Shown: in pieces, positions 44,938 to 52,992 of the stretch
Layout of the letters: every line of letters begins with the position of its first letter
How positions within the stretch are numbered: position 1 is the first letter of the stretch
Assembly: GCF_009497655.1 (NCBI RefSeq)
Contig: NZ_CP023317.1
Location: 1,269,501-1,333,500, forward strand
Source of the DNA: Priestia megaterium
Lineage (GTDB): Bacteria; Bacillota; Bacilli; Bacillales; Bacillaceae_H
Length of the DNA stretch: 64,000 nt
Direction: 5' to 3'
Position numbers and translations under genes: made by a program
Notes under the pieces: generated by a model
Seen by the model: only the letters and a program-made list of their open reading frames with translations
Told to the model about the DNA's origin: nothing
Databases searched by the model: none

Positions 44938-44955
44938 AAAGGAGATTGATTTAAC

Positions 44956-45222
44956 ATGGCACAAAAAACATTTACAGTAACAGCAGACTCAGGAATTCAC
45001 GCACGTCCAGCAACAACTTTAGTACAAGCAGCAAGCAAATTTGATTCTGACATCAACTTAGAATTCAACGGTAAAACTGTAAACTTAAAATCAATCATGG
45101 GCGTTATGTCTTTAGGTATTCAAAAAGGCGCTACAATCACTATCTCTGCAGAAGGTTCTGACGAAGCAGATGCACTTGCTGCTCTTGAAGATACAATGAG
45201 CAAAGAAGGATTAGGCGAATAA
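44956..45222 (+). CDS. ptsH: Phosphocarrier protein HPr
   Basis: An 88-residue general PTS phosphocarrier with His15 in GIHARPAT (phosphorylated by EI) and the regulatory Ser46 in [11 protein letters not shown] (target of HPr kinase, used with CcpA in catabolite repression). AAAGGAG precedes the ATG. Stop overlaps the ptsI start as TAATG. Confidence 0.98.
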
Positions 45223-46943
45223 TGACAAAGGAAATTCAAGGCATTGCCGCTTCTAGCGGCATTGCTATTGCTAAAGCATTTCGTCTAGAAAATCCAGAAT
45301 TAACCGTTGAAAAAAAATCAGTAACTGAAGTTGAAGCAGAAGTAGCACGTCTAGAAGCTGCGCTAGAAAAATCAAAATCAGAACTTGAAATTATTAGAGA
45401 GCACGCTCGTAAAGAACTTGGAGATGACAAAGCAGAAATCTTTGAAGCTCACTTATTAGTTCTAAGCGATCCTGAACTTATTAATCCAATTAAAGATAAA
45501 ATTACGAATGAAAATGTAAACGCTGAACATGCACTTGATGAAGTAGCGGCAATGTTTATTAATATGTTTGAGTCAATGGACAATGAATATATGAAAGAAC
45601 GTGCTGCTGATATCCGTGACGTAACAAAACGTGTATTAGCTCATCTTTTAGGTGTAAACGTTTCAAATCCAAGCTTAATCTCAGAAGAAGTTGTCATTAT
45701 CGCAGAAGATTTAACGCCGTCTGATACAGCACAGTTAAATCGTAAGTTCGTAAAAGGATTTACAACAGATATTGGCGGACGTACTTCTCACTCAGCAATT
45801 ATGGCGCGTTCAATGGAGATCCCAGCTGTTGTAGGTACAAAAACAGTTATGGAAGACATTCAAAACGGCGTATTAGTAATTGTTGATGGTTTAGATGGCG
45901 AAGTTATCGTTGATCCAAGCGAAGAAACAGTAAAAGCTTACGAGAAAAAAGCCGCTGAGTATGCAGAACAAAAAGCTGAGTGGGCTAAGCTTGTAAATGA
46001 AAAAACGGTTTCAGCTGATGATCATCACGTTGAACTTGCAGCTAACATTGGTACACCAGAAGATGTAAAAGGCGTATTAGAAAACGGCGGCGAAGGCGTT
46101 GGCCTTTATCGTACAGAATTCTTATATATGGGCCGCGAAGATCTTCCGACGGAAGAAGAGCAGTTTACTTCTTATAAAACAGTTCTTGAACGTATGGAAG
46201 GCAAACCAGTGGTTGTTCGTACTCTTGACATCGGTGGAGACAAAGAGCTTCCTTATTTAAATCTACCAAAAGAAATGAACCCATTCTTAGGATTCCGTGC
46301 CATTCGCTTATGTCTAGAGATGCAAGACATGTTCCGTACACAGCTTCGTGCGCTTCTACGTGCAAGCGTATACGGTAATCTGAAAATTATGTTTCCTATG
46401 ATCGCTACTGTTGATGAGTTCCGTCAAGCAAAAGCTATTCTTTTAGAAGAAAAAGCAAAACTTCAACAAGAAGGCGTACAAGTTTCGGAAGACATCGAAG
46501 TAGGGATGATGGTAGAGATTCCTTCTTCAGCGGTAATCGCAGATTTATTTGCTAAAGAAGTAGATTTCTTCTCTATCGGAACAAACGATTTAATTCAATA
46601 CACGCTTGCTGCTGACCGCATGAATGAGCGCGTGTCTTATTTATATCAACCGTATAACCCAGCGATTCTTCGCTTAGTGAATATGGTAATCAAAGCGGCT
46701 CACAAAGAAGGTAAGTGGGTAGGCATGTGCGGAGAGATGGCAGGAGATGAGATTGCCATTCCAATTCTTTTAGGCTTAGGCTTAGATGAATTCTCAATGA
46801 GTGCAACATCTATTCTGAAAGCTCGTTCTCAAATCCGTCAATTATCAAAAGCTGATATCGAACCTCATTTAGATACAATTCTATCAATGTCTTCTACGGA
46901 AGAAGTTATTGAGTTCGTAAAATCAACTTTTCATATTGGATAA
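45222..46943 (+). CDS. ptsI: PTS enzyme I
   Basis: A 573-residue phosphoenolpyruvate-protein phosphotransferase. The active His190 is in [13 protein letters not shown], and the PEP-binding C-terminal barrel includes [15 protein letters not shown] and the Cys in [10 protein letters not shown]. It starts the phosphate chain PEP to EI to HPr. Translationally coupled to ptsH and terminated just downstream. Confidence 0.98.
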   Translation: MTKEIQGIAASSGIAIAKAFRLENPELTVEKKSVTEVEAEVARLEAALEKSKSELEIIREHARKELGDDKAEIFEAHLLVLSDPELINPIKDKITNENVNAEHALDEVAAMFINMFESMDNEYMKERAADIRDVTKRVLAHLLGVNVSNPSLISEEVVIIAEDLTPSDTAQLNRKFVKGFTTDIGGRTSHSAIMARSMEIPAVVGTKTVMEDIQNGVLVIVDGLDGEVIVDPSEETVKAYEKKAAEYAEQKAEWAKLVNEKTVSADDHHVELAANIGTPEDVKGVLENGGEGVGLYRTEFLYMGREDLPTEEEQFTSYKTVLERMEGKPVVVRTLDIGGDKELPYLNLPKEMNPFLGFRAIRLCLEMQDMFRTQLRALLRASVYGNLKIMFPMIATVDEFRQAKAILLEEKAKLQQEGVQVSEDIEVGMMVEIPSSAVIADLFAKEVDFFSIGTNDLIQYTLAADRMNERVSYLYQPYNPAILRLVNMVIKAAHKEGKWVGMCGEMAGDEIAIPILLGLGLDEFSMSATSILKARSQIRQLSKADIEPHLDTILSMSSTEEVIEFVKSTFHIG

Positions 46944-46980
46944 TAAAAAGGTGTGATCATATATGATCACACCTTTTTTA
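46944..46980. terminator. Terminator after ptsI
   Basis: AAAGGTGTGATCAT-AT-ATGATCACACCTTT, 14-bp stem with T-run; also serves convergent cidB. Confidence 0.9.
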
Positions 46981-46984
46981 TCTT

Positions 46985-47671
46985 TTAAGCGAAAATAGTA
47001 GGCAGAAGCATATTCGCAAACAGCATTGTAAGAAGTGCTGCTACGATCATGCCAAGGCTAGAAAAAGTACCTTCAATTTTTCCAAATTCAAAAGCTCTTG
47101 CTGTACCTGTCCCATGGGAAGCTACTCCTAAAAGAAGACCTCTTGCTAGGGAAGAGTGCAGTGCGAGGAGCTTAATGAGTTTTGGAGCGACTATACATCC
47201 CACTACACCGGTTATAATCACAAACATAATGGTAATATTCGGATCTCCTCCTAGCGTCTGAGATACATTAACAGCAATAGGAATCGTAACCGATCTTGGA
47301 ATCAAGCTATGAACCAGCGTTGATTGTAAATGAAACACTAATGCTAACAGCATGGAAGATATCATGGCAGCAAACGTGCCGAGCCCTACGCTTAAGCTGA
47401 TTTCAACACGATGTTTTTTGAGTAAATCAAAATACTTAAACATAGGAACAGCAAAAGCAACGGTTGCTGGTCCAAGCATAAAGCTAATAGCACTGGCGCC
47501 TTGCTTATAATGATCATAAGAGCCATTCGTTACTAATAAGATGCCAATTAAAAGAATGGGGGCTAGTAAAATAGGGGAAACTAGCATAGACTTATATTTT
47601 TTATAGAGCACTTTTGTGCCGACATAAACGAGCAGTGTAAGCGGAAGAGCAATCCATGTGAGTAATGTCAT
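46985..47671 (-). CDS. cidB: LrgB/CidB-family membrane protein
   Basis: A 228-residue protein with six or more membrane helices; VPMFKYFDLLKKHRVEIS, PRSVTIPIAV and SHGTGTARAFEFG are LrgB-family signatures. Paired with a CidA/LrgA protein it affects murein hydrolase activity, lysis or pyruvate and acetoin-type metabolite transport. Its ATG overlaps the cidA stop by 4 bases. It corresponds most closely in arrangement to B. subtilis ywbI-ywbH-ywbG, where the regulator is LysR-type as here; an lrg (LytST-controlled) assignment is less likely. Confidence 0.85.
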   Translation of the reverse strand: MTLLTWIALPLTLLVYVGTKVLYKKYKSMLVSPILLAPILLIGILLVTNGSYDHYKQGASAISFMLGPATVAFAVPMFKYFDLLKKHRVEISLSVGLGTFAAMISSMLLALVFHLQSTLVHSLIPRSVTIPIAVNVSQTLGGDPNITIMFVIITGVVGCIVAPKLIKLLALHSSLARGLLLGVASHGTGTARAFEFGKIEGTFSSLGMIVAALLTMLFANMLLPTIFA

Positions 47672-48036
47672 TTTAGCGAACCTTCCTTTCTTCTTGAAAT
47701 ATGTTCTGCAATGATTCCCGTTACAGACATCACAATAATCGTACTGATTGTGATAATAATCACAATCTGGATTCCAAAATGCATCAATACATCTCCATAA
47801 TTGATGAGTCCAACGACGGCTGGTATGAAAAATAATAATAGTTCTCCCACTAACAGTGTTCCACCTTGTTCAACCCAGCTTAATTTAATTACTTTAAAGT
47901 ACAGTAAGAAAAACAGTAAGAAAAATCCGATGATACTACCTGGCACTGGGAGGTCAAACCACTGTGAAATACTTTCTCCTATTAAAAACAGAGCCGTTAG
48001 TAATAAAATCTGTAAAATCACCATAATCAGTTTCAT
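47668..48036 (-). CDS. cidA: CidA/LrgA holin-like protein
   Basis: A 122-residue holin-like protein with four helices; FDLPVPGSIIGFFLLFFLLY and GELLLFFIPAVVGLINY are the family signatures. AAAGGAGG precedes the ATG. First gene of the cidA-cidB pair; an unusual 12-bp perfect hairpin lies about 60 bases upstream in the leader. The LysR gene further upstream on the same strand is the likely activator. Confidence 0.87.
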   Translation of the reverse strand: MKLIMVILQILLLTALFLIGESISQWFDLPVPGSIIGFFLLFFLLYFKVIKLSWVEQGGTLLVGELLLFFIPAVVGLINYGDVLMHFGIQIVIIITISTIIVMSVTGIIAEHISRRKEGSLK

Positions 48037-48093
48037 GATTAGCCTCCTTTATTTATGTTTTTATTCATTCATTCCTAGTTTGTTGAGACAATA

Positions 48094-48126
48094 ATGGAGT
48101 CGTCTATGCTGAAAAGACGACTCCAT
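48094..48126. other. Perfect 12-bp hairpin in the cidA upstream region
   Basis: ATGGAGTCGTCT and AGACGACTCCAT enclose a 9-base loop, about 60 bases upstream of the cidA start. No T-run follows on either strand, so it is not a standard terminator. It may be a regulator binding site or RNA leader structure. The remaining 48127-48355 stretch shows nothing clear. Confidence 0.55.
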
Positions 48127-48355
48127 CATGGGAAAAGAGAAACTATTTGGATTTTGCAAATGGGGATACAACTTAAGTAAATGAATGCTACACACTTATC
48201 TTACAAAAAAACGACTATAATATGAAATATATAATAACTATGATAACTATTCTTTTTAGTTATAGTCGCAAGAAATCTCTTTACAAATGCGTTGGTAACC
48301 TTTTCAAAAAAGAGTTTGTGAAATATAAGGTGTAATTATTTAATAAAAGGCAATC

Positions 48356-48531
48356 AAAAAAAGAAATTGTGACATGCCTACATCCATTCAATCTAAAGAC
48401 GAACCAAGGGGATAAATGATTTAGTATGAATGACTTGTTACACCGCCATGAAAAAAATCCGAACGAGTTTGATTCTCCATCAAGAATCAAACTCGTTCGG
48501 ATTTTTAATTAAACTACTTTTGTCTTAGCTT
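48356..48531 (-). repeat. Intergenic repeat copy R5
   Basis: On the minus strand it runs from AAAGCTAAGACAAAAGTAG to GGCATGTCACAATTTC with T-run. Its hairpin pairs TCCGAACGAGTTTGATTCT with AGAATCAAACTCGTTCGGA around TGATGG. The distal half (TTCGTCTTTAGATTGAATGG) matches the corresponding part of R4. It begins 3 bases after the stop of the LysR gene. Confidence 0.8.
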
Positions 48532-48533
48532 TG

Positions 48534-49409
48534 TTAAACTGTACTTTTAATATAATCAATAAAAGCCTGCGTAGCATAAGAGATATATCGATCTTTTTTA
48601 ACGATTAAAGCAATTTCCCATGGAATAGCATTCTCGAGATTAATTACTTTCATATGCTCCAAATCAAGCTTTTCACATAATGAATAAGGGAAAAGAGCAA
48701 TGCCGAGATTAGCAGCTACCAGCTCTCCAATGAAGTCCCACTGAGAGCTTTTAAAAGCAATATTAGGCGTAAATCCATTTTTTAAACATTCGTTATAGAC
48801 CATTTCATGCATGGTGAAGTCTTCATGAAAGGAAATAAGCGTTTCGTCTTTTAACTCTTTTAATGAAATCGTAGAATGCTGAGCCAACGGATGAGATTTA
48901 TGCACAACAAGCTGCAGCGTTTCTCGAGCTAAAGGAGTCGTAAAGAACATATTTTCATCAACTGGAAGTAAAACGACCCCCACGTCCACTTCTCCTTGTT
49001 CCACAAACTTTTGCATTCTTTTAGCGCCATATTCCACTAATTGAATATGAATCTCAGGGTATTGCTCTCGAAATGCTTTAATAATAGTAGGAAAAAACAA
49101 TGTACCAATAATAGGGGGAATGCCTATTTTGATGGTTCCTCTTTTTAAATGCATTAAATCATAGAGGGAATCCGATAAATCTCGGAGAGAAGATAAAATG
49201 CTTTCAGCTTGCTCGTACACAATCATTCCTGCATCGGTAAGCTGGACTTGTTTGCCAGCTCGATCAAACAAAGGTGTGCCGAGCTCTTCTTCTAATGATT
49301 TAACCATTTTACTGAGAGAAGGTTGAGAAATATGCAGCGCTTCAGAAGCTCTTGTGAAATTTTTATGTTTAGCCACTTCTGTTAAGTAATGCAAATGGCG
49401 AACATCCAT
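48534..49409 (-). CDS. LysR-family regulator (CidR/YwbI-like)
   Basis: A 291-residue LysR protein: N-terminal helix-turn-helix (about 1-62, NFTRASEALHISQPSLSKMVKSLE) and a two-lobed effector-binding domain. Placement upstream of cidAB on the same strand suggests it is the CidR-type activator (YwbI in B. subtilis), which responds to overflow metabolites. The start at 49407-49409 (MDVRHLHYL) has GGAGGT 7 bases upstream, preferred over a start 7 codons earlier. Repeat R5 separates it from cidA. Confidence 0.85.
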   Translation of the reverse strand: MDVRHLHYLTEVAKHKNFTRASEALHISQPSLSKMVKSLEEELGTPLFDRAGKQVQLTDAGMIVYEQAESILSSLRDLSDSLYDLMHLKRGTIKIGIPPIIGTLFFPTIIKAFREQYPEIHIQLVEYGAKRMQKFVEQGEVDVGVVLLPVDENMFFTTPLARETLQLVVHKSHPLAQHSTISLKELKDETLISFHEDFTMHEMVYNECLKNGFTPNIAFKSSQWDFIGELVAANLGIALFPYSLCEKLDLEHMKVINLENAIPWEIALIVKKDRYISYATQAFIDYIKSTV

Positions 49410-49557
49410 TTTGTATACCTCCGTGTTCATACATGCTAATTAATAAGATACACACATTCTACCACATTCACGATCAGCTCTATACCTTTCTTTCCTATCC
49501 AATAAAATGATCAGTAGAAGGGGGAGTGAATACAAAAGAAATTGCCAACAATATATA

Positions 49558-49587
49558 TTTACACATTGTTTATTTTAGAAGTATAAT
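49558..49587 (+). promoter_or_regulatory. Promoter of the 258-residue gene
   Basis: TTTACA (49558-49563), 18-base spacer, TATAAT (49582-49587), about 64 bases before the TTG start. Confidence 0.65.
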
Positions 49588-49650
49588 ATATAAATCAGTA
49601 GAACGGTTACATATCGATCACAGAATCAATCAATAAGGTGGTTAGAACGG

Positions 49651-50427
49651 TTGAGTAAAGCAGATGAAATAAGAGATATCGTTTATATTAATGGCCATGT
49701 AAATAAAAAATGCTTTATTACATATGGAATTGAATTTAAAGAGTTTTATCATTCCCTTCCTACGCCGCTTGCAAATATATTATTGTTAAAGCACGGTTTT
49801 GAAGACAGTGATTACCATTACCAAACCCATATGGACTACGTAGAAGAAGAACAAATTCATCTTTTAGCAGAGGATGATGTTTATAATTATGGCGATTTTT
49901 GTTGGATTGATTTTGAGGATATATCTTCGTTGGATTTGTTAGAACCTCAAGATATTGCAGCGCTGCTGTATTTAGGTCATTTAAAAAAACCGCTCAATTC
50001 GCCATTTAATAATAAACTCGGTAATCAATTTGTTTATTTAGCTCACGATGATGGATTTTATAACAAAATCTATTTTCGAGACGTGTATGATATGAAGCAT
50101 ATTTTAAGCCGAATCATTCCGTTAAAAATGTCAGCAATTAAGCAAAAAAGATTTGTATTTAGAAGGAAGAAGTTAGAATATCCGATCTTGCCGCTCGTGT
50201 TAGCAAATACGCTTCTTACTTTAACGAATGACGGTTTGTTTATTGATTTTGAACATATGGTTCAATCCCGTAAAGATATTAAAATTCCTTTGTATACAAT
50301 CGGTGATTTTGACGATATGAATGAAATGTATAATGATCGGTTTGAGCACAAAGAGATGAGTAAATTGCAGGCGCATCTTGTTCTGACTCATAAAGAACTG
50401 GAGTGGAGCATTGAAGAAGTTCAATAA
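49651..50427 (+). CDS. Conserved hypothetical protein, 258 residues
   Basis: A soluble, acidic and aromatic-rich protein with no signal or membrane segment. It begins with TTG at 49651, 10 bases after AAGGTGG. The sequence (GIEFKEFYHSLPTPLANILL, YGDFCWIDFEDISSLDLLEPQDIAALLYLGHL) suggests an all-alpha/beta domain, but I recognise no family. The stop codon lies 3 bases before repeat R6, which likely terminates the transcript. Some relatives are mis-annotated as transporters; there is no support for that here. Confidence 0.7.
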   Translation: MSKADEIRDIVYINGHVNKKCFITYGIEFKEFYHSLPTPLANILLLKHGFEDSDYHYQTHMDYVEEEQIHLLAEDDVYNYGDFCWIDFEDISSLDLLEPQDIAALLYLGHLKKPLNSPFNNKLGNQFVYLAHDDGFYNKIYFRDVYDMKHILSRIIPLKMSAIKQKRFVFRRKKLEYPILPLVLANTLLTLTNDGLFIDFEHMVQSRKDIKIPLYTIGDFDDMNEMYNDRFEHKEMSKLQAHLVLTHKELEWSIEEVQ

Positions 50428-50430
50428 TCT

Positions 50431-50595
50431 AAAAAGAAGTTGAGACATAACGTAATGAATCCAATCAACTGCTAGAAGGAACGAGACAGATAAAACTATA
50501 TTCACCATCACAAAAAAACGAACCACTAATCAAACATGTTGATTAATGGTTCGTTTTTCACTTGGGCTAAAATGCTTTTGTCCCAGCCTCTTTTT
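50431..50595 (-). repeat. Intergenic repeat copy R6 (short form, overlaps a gene end)
   Basis: On the minus strand it runs from AAAAAGAGGCTGGGACAAAAG to GTTATGTCTCAACTTC. Its hairpin pairs CGAACCATTAATCA with TGATTAGTGGTTCG. Like R2 it lacks the GC-rich core, joined at GATTGGATTC. The first 29 bases of the element (50567-50595) are translated as the C-terminus of the GNAT gene. Confidence 0.87.
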
Positions 50596-51262
50596 GAATA
50601 GACGTGTAAAATGGATTTTTCCATTCCATTAGTATGGCGTAGTTGTGTGAATCTTCATCTTCAATATAATTTGTTGCGAGGCCAATAGGCGTTCTGCCAC
50701 AGCGCATCAAAAAGGTCATAACGGGGTCGTAGAGAGTTCCGGCTGATACAAGGTTCATATATTCAACGGGCGTGTACAAGGAAGACACTGGTGCGTATCC
50801 AGGGATGCGGCACCCGCCGAGCAGCCTTTCTAACTTGTAATGAATCACCACGTCATATAAAGACTGCAAAAGAAGCTTGCCAAGCCCCATCGATCGATGC
50901 GAAGGAGTGACGCACACGTCTACTACATAAAGCGTATTACCAGAAGGGTCGTGCGTATGAATATATCCGCTTCCTGTTACTTCATCCCATGTGTGAGCCG
51001 CATTTCCTTCCACTGAAACAATCGCGCTTGTGATAGATCCGCATATTGTCCCGTCTATCTCCACGCATAGCGCTCCATCCGGAAAAAGGGAAACATGGTT
51101 ATTTAACTGATCTTTGCTCCATAATAATTCAGAAGGGAAAGGAGGGGGAAAACTTTCTTCTTGAATCCGAATCAACTCATCAAAATCATTCGATGTATAT
51201 GATCGTACCGTACATATTACAGGCTTATTTTGATGAAAGACAAAGCATTGCTTTTTATACAC
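50567..51262 (-). CDS. GNAT-family N-acetyltransferase (YkwB-like)
   Basis: A 231-residue acetyltransferase. The acetyl-CoA-binding motif A is LYVVDVCVTPSHRSMGLGKLLLQSL near residues 125-150. Overall sequence (SFPPPFPSELLWSKDQL, FPDGALCVEIDG, YAILMEWKNPF) resembles B. subtilis YkwB, which also follows ptsI; this supports orthology, but the substrate is unknown. The natural domain end is probably near MEWKNPF; the final nine residues QKEAGTKAF are encoded by the terminal inverted repeat of R6. The start codon choice is less certain: no strong binding site was found directly before it. Confidence 0.8.
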   Translation of the reverse strand: MYKKQCFVFHQNKPVICTVRSYTSNDFDELIRIQEESFPPPFPSELLWSKDQLNNHVSLFPDGALCVEIDGTICGSITSAIVSVEGNAAHTWDEVTGSGYIHTHDPSGNTLYVVDVCVTPSHRSMGLGKLLLQSLYDVVIHYKLERLLGGCRIPGYAPVSSLYTPVEYMNLVSAGTLYDPVMTFLMRCGRTPIGLATNYIEDEDSHNYAILMEWKNPFYTSIQKEAGTKAF

Positions 51263-51406
51263 TGCTTTTTTGCCTCCTTTAAGAAATAATTTTCAGATAA
51301 TTAAGTATACCATATGGAAAAAAGAAATTATTTCATATTTATTGAAGAATTTGACGAGAACGTGATAAAGTTAAAAAGATTCGAACTATTAGACGAGGTG
51401 AAAGAA

Positions 51407-52192
51407 ATGGATGTTGAATTAAAAGGAAAAACAGCGCTTGTATTTGCAGCCAGCCAAGGGCTTGGCAAAGCGATTGCTGCTAGGCTCGCAGAAGAAGGCG
51501 CAAACGTTATGATTGCAAGTCGTTCAGAAGAGAAACTAGCCCAAGTAGCAGAAGAGATTTCATACCTTGGAAGCGGACAAGTGTTACATAAAACGGCAGA
51601 CGTTACAAAAACAGAGGACATTCAAGATGTTATTCAATATACAGTAGATACGTTTGGAACTATTGATATTTTAATTAATAATACAGGAGGTCCTAAAGCT
51701 GGGAACTTCCTTTCGTTAACAGATGATGATTGGAAGCATGCATTTGAGTCAAATCTCCTCAGCTATATTCGTATTATTCGTGAGGTAGTGCCCTTTATGA
51801 AAAAGAGCGGAGGACGTATTGTCAATATTGCTTCTTCTTCCATTAAAGAGCCAATTGCTGGACTTATTCTGTCAAATACCTTCCGTACAGGAATCGTGGG
51901 ACTTACGAAAACACTTGCTTCAGAACTAGCAGAGGACGGTATCTTAATTAACACGGTTGCGCCAGGAAGAATTGCAACAGACCGAGTGAAAGAGCTAGAT
52001 ACCATTCGTGCTGAAAAATTGGGAGTAGATGTTTCAGAAATTGAAGAAGAGATGAGAGACCAAATTCCTCTTAAGCGCTACGGTCAGCCTGAAGAGTTTG
52101 CTAAAGCCGTTGCTTTCTTTGTCTCGGGAGCGAATTCATATATGACAGGCCAGTCATTTCTAATCGACGGAGGCATGGTGAAATCCATTTAG
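51407..52192 (+). CDS. Atypical short-chain dehydrogenase lacking the catalytic Tyr/Lys
   Basis: A 261-residue SDR-fold protein. Cofactor motif AASQGLG near 14-20 and NNTGG near 90 are SDR-like, but the catalytic YxxxK is replaced by SNTFR: aligned with the YoxD-type SDR at 12.7 kb, Tyr becomes Ser and Lys becomes Arg. Similar proteins form a known atypical subgroup often annotated as 3-oxoacyl-ACP reductase. GAGGTG precedes the ATG at 51407, which is preferred over an upstream in-frame start at 51314. Followed by a terminator. Confidence 0.85.
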   Translation: MDVELKGKTALVFAASQGLGKAIAARLAEEGANVMIASRSEEKLAQVAEEISYLGSGQVLHKTADVTKTEDIQDVIQYTVDTFGTIDILINNTGGPKAGNFLSLTDDDWKHAFESNLLSYIRIIREVVPFMKKSGGRIVNIASSSIKEPIAGLILSNTFRTGIVGLTKTLASELAEDGILINTVAPGRIATDRVKELDTIRAEKLGVDVSEIEEEMRDQIPLKRYGQPEEFAKAVAFFVSGANSYMTGQSFLIDGGMVKSI

Positions 52193-52199
52193 TTACATA

Positions 52200-52228
52200 G
52201 AAAAACCCTGCAGCTGCAGGGTTTTTTG
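52200..52228. terminator. Bidirectional terminator
   Basis: AAAAACCCTGCAGCTGCAGGGTTTTT-type stem: CCCTGCAG and CTGCAGGG with flanking A- and T-tracts. Confidence 0.85.
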
Positions 52229-52840
52229 TTAAATCCAAGTTGTAACTTGATCTAATGGTAAACGATCGCTAGCATGTGCTTCTTTAGCTGCTTTTCCAAC
52301 TGAAATAAGCATAACTGGAATGTATCGATCCTCAATTTTAAACTCTTCTACAAATTTTTGTGCGTTAAATCCGCCCATTGAACATGTGTCATATCCTTTT
52401 GCTTTTGCTGCAAGCATGAATGTCATAGATGCAAGCGAAGCATTTGTAAACGCGGCATCGCGGGCAAAAGCACCGTTTTTATAAGCGCCATTAATTTGTC
52501 CTGACAAAATGTTTTTTACGTCTTCTGTCATGTGACCTGCTTCGACTAGTGGGTTGTACACGTCATCTACATTTTTATTGGCTTCTAAATCACCTAACAC
52601 AGCTACTACAGCGCCTGCTTCTGTAATTTGTTTTTGGTTGTAAGCAATTGGAAGTAGACGTTCTTTCGCATCTTGGTCTGTAATAACAACGAAATGCCAG
52701 TGCTGTAAGTTCCAAGCTGATGGTGACTTCACTGTTGCTTCTAAAAGTTCCGTTAATTCTTCTTTGCTTAATTTAGCTGAAGAGTCATATTCTCGAATCG
52801 ATGTACGTTCATTTACCACATCAAAAAAATCTTTTGTCAT
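52229..52840 (-). CDS. NAD(P)H nitroreductase, YodC/MhqN-type
   Basis: A 203-residue FMN-dependent nitroreductase-family enzyme. RTSIREYD, SPSAWNLQHWHFVV and GYDTCSMGGFN are family segments; it strongly resembles B. subtilis YodC and MhqN, which are induced by quinones. The start at 52838-52840 (MTKDFFDV) has GGAGGT 7 bases upstream; the longer frame adds 26 unlikely residues. No MhqR-type palindrome was seen in its short upstream region. Confidence 0.9.
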   Translation of the reverse strand: MTKDFFDVVNERTSIREYDSSAKLSKEELTELLEATVKSPSAWNLQHWHFVVITDQDAKERLLPIAYNQKQITEAGAVVAVLGDLEANKNVDDVYNPLVEAGHMTEDVKNILSGQINGAYKNGAFARDAAFTNASLASMTFMLAAKAKGYDTCSMGGFNAQKFVEEFKIEDRYIPVMLISVGKAAKEAHASDRLPLDQVTTWI

Positions 52841-52992
52841 AATAAAAACCTCCGTTAAAAGTATGTATTTCTTTAGTGAATCGATGCACATTTTATAATG
52901 ATACACTATTGAAGTCAATTTATATGCTTCTAGTATACCCGCTCTTATGTGCTATCACTCACAAAAAAATGCATACACTTCTTACCACCGGT

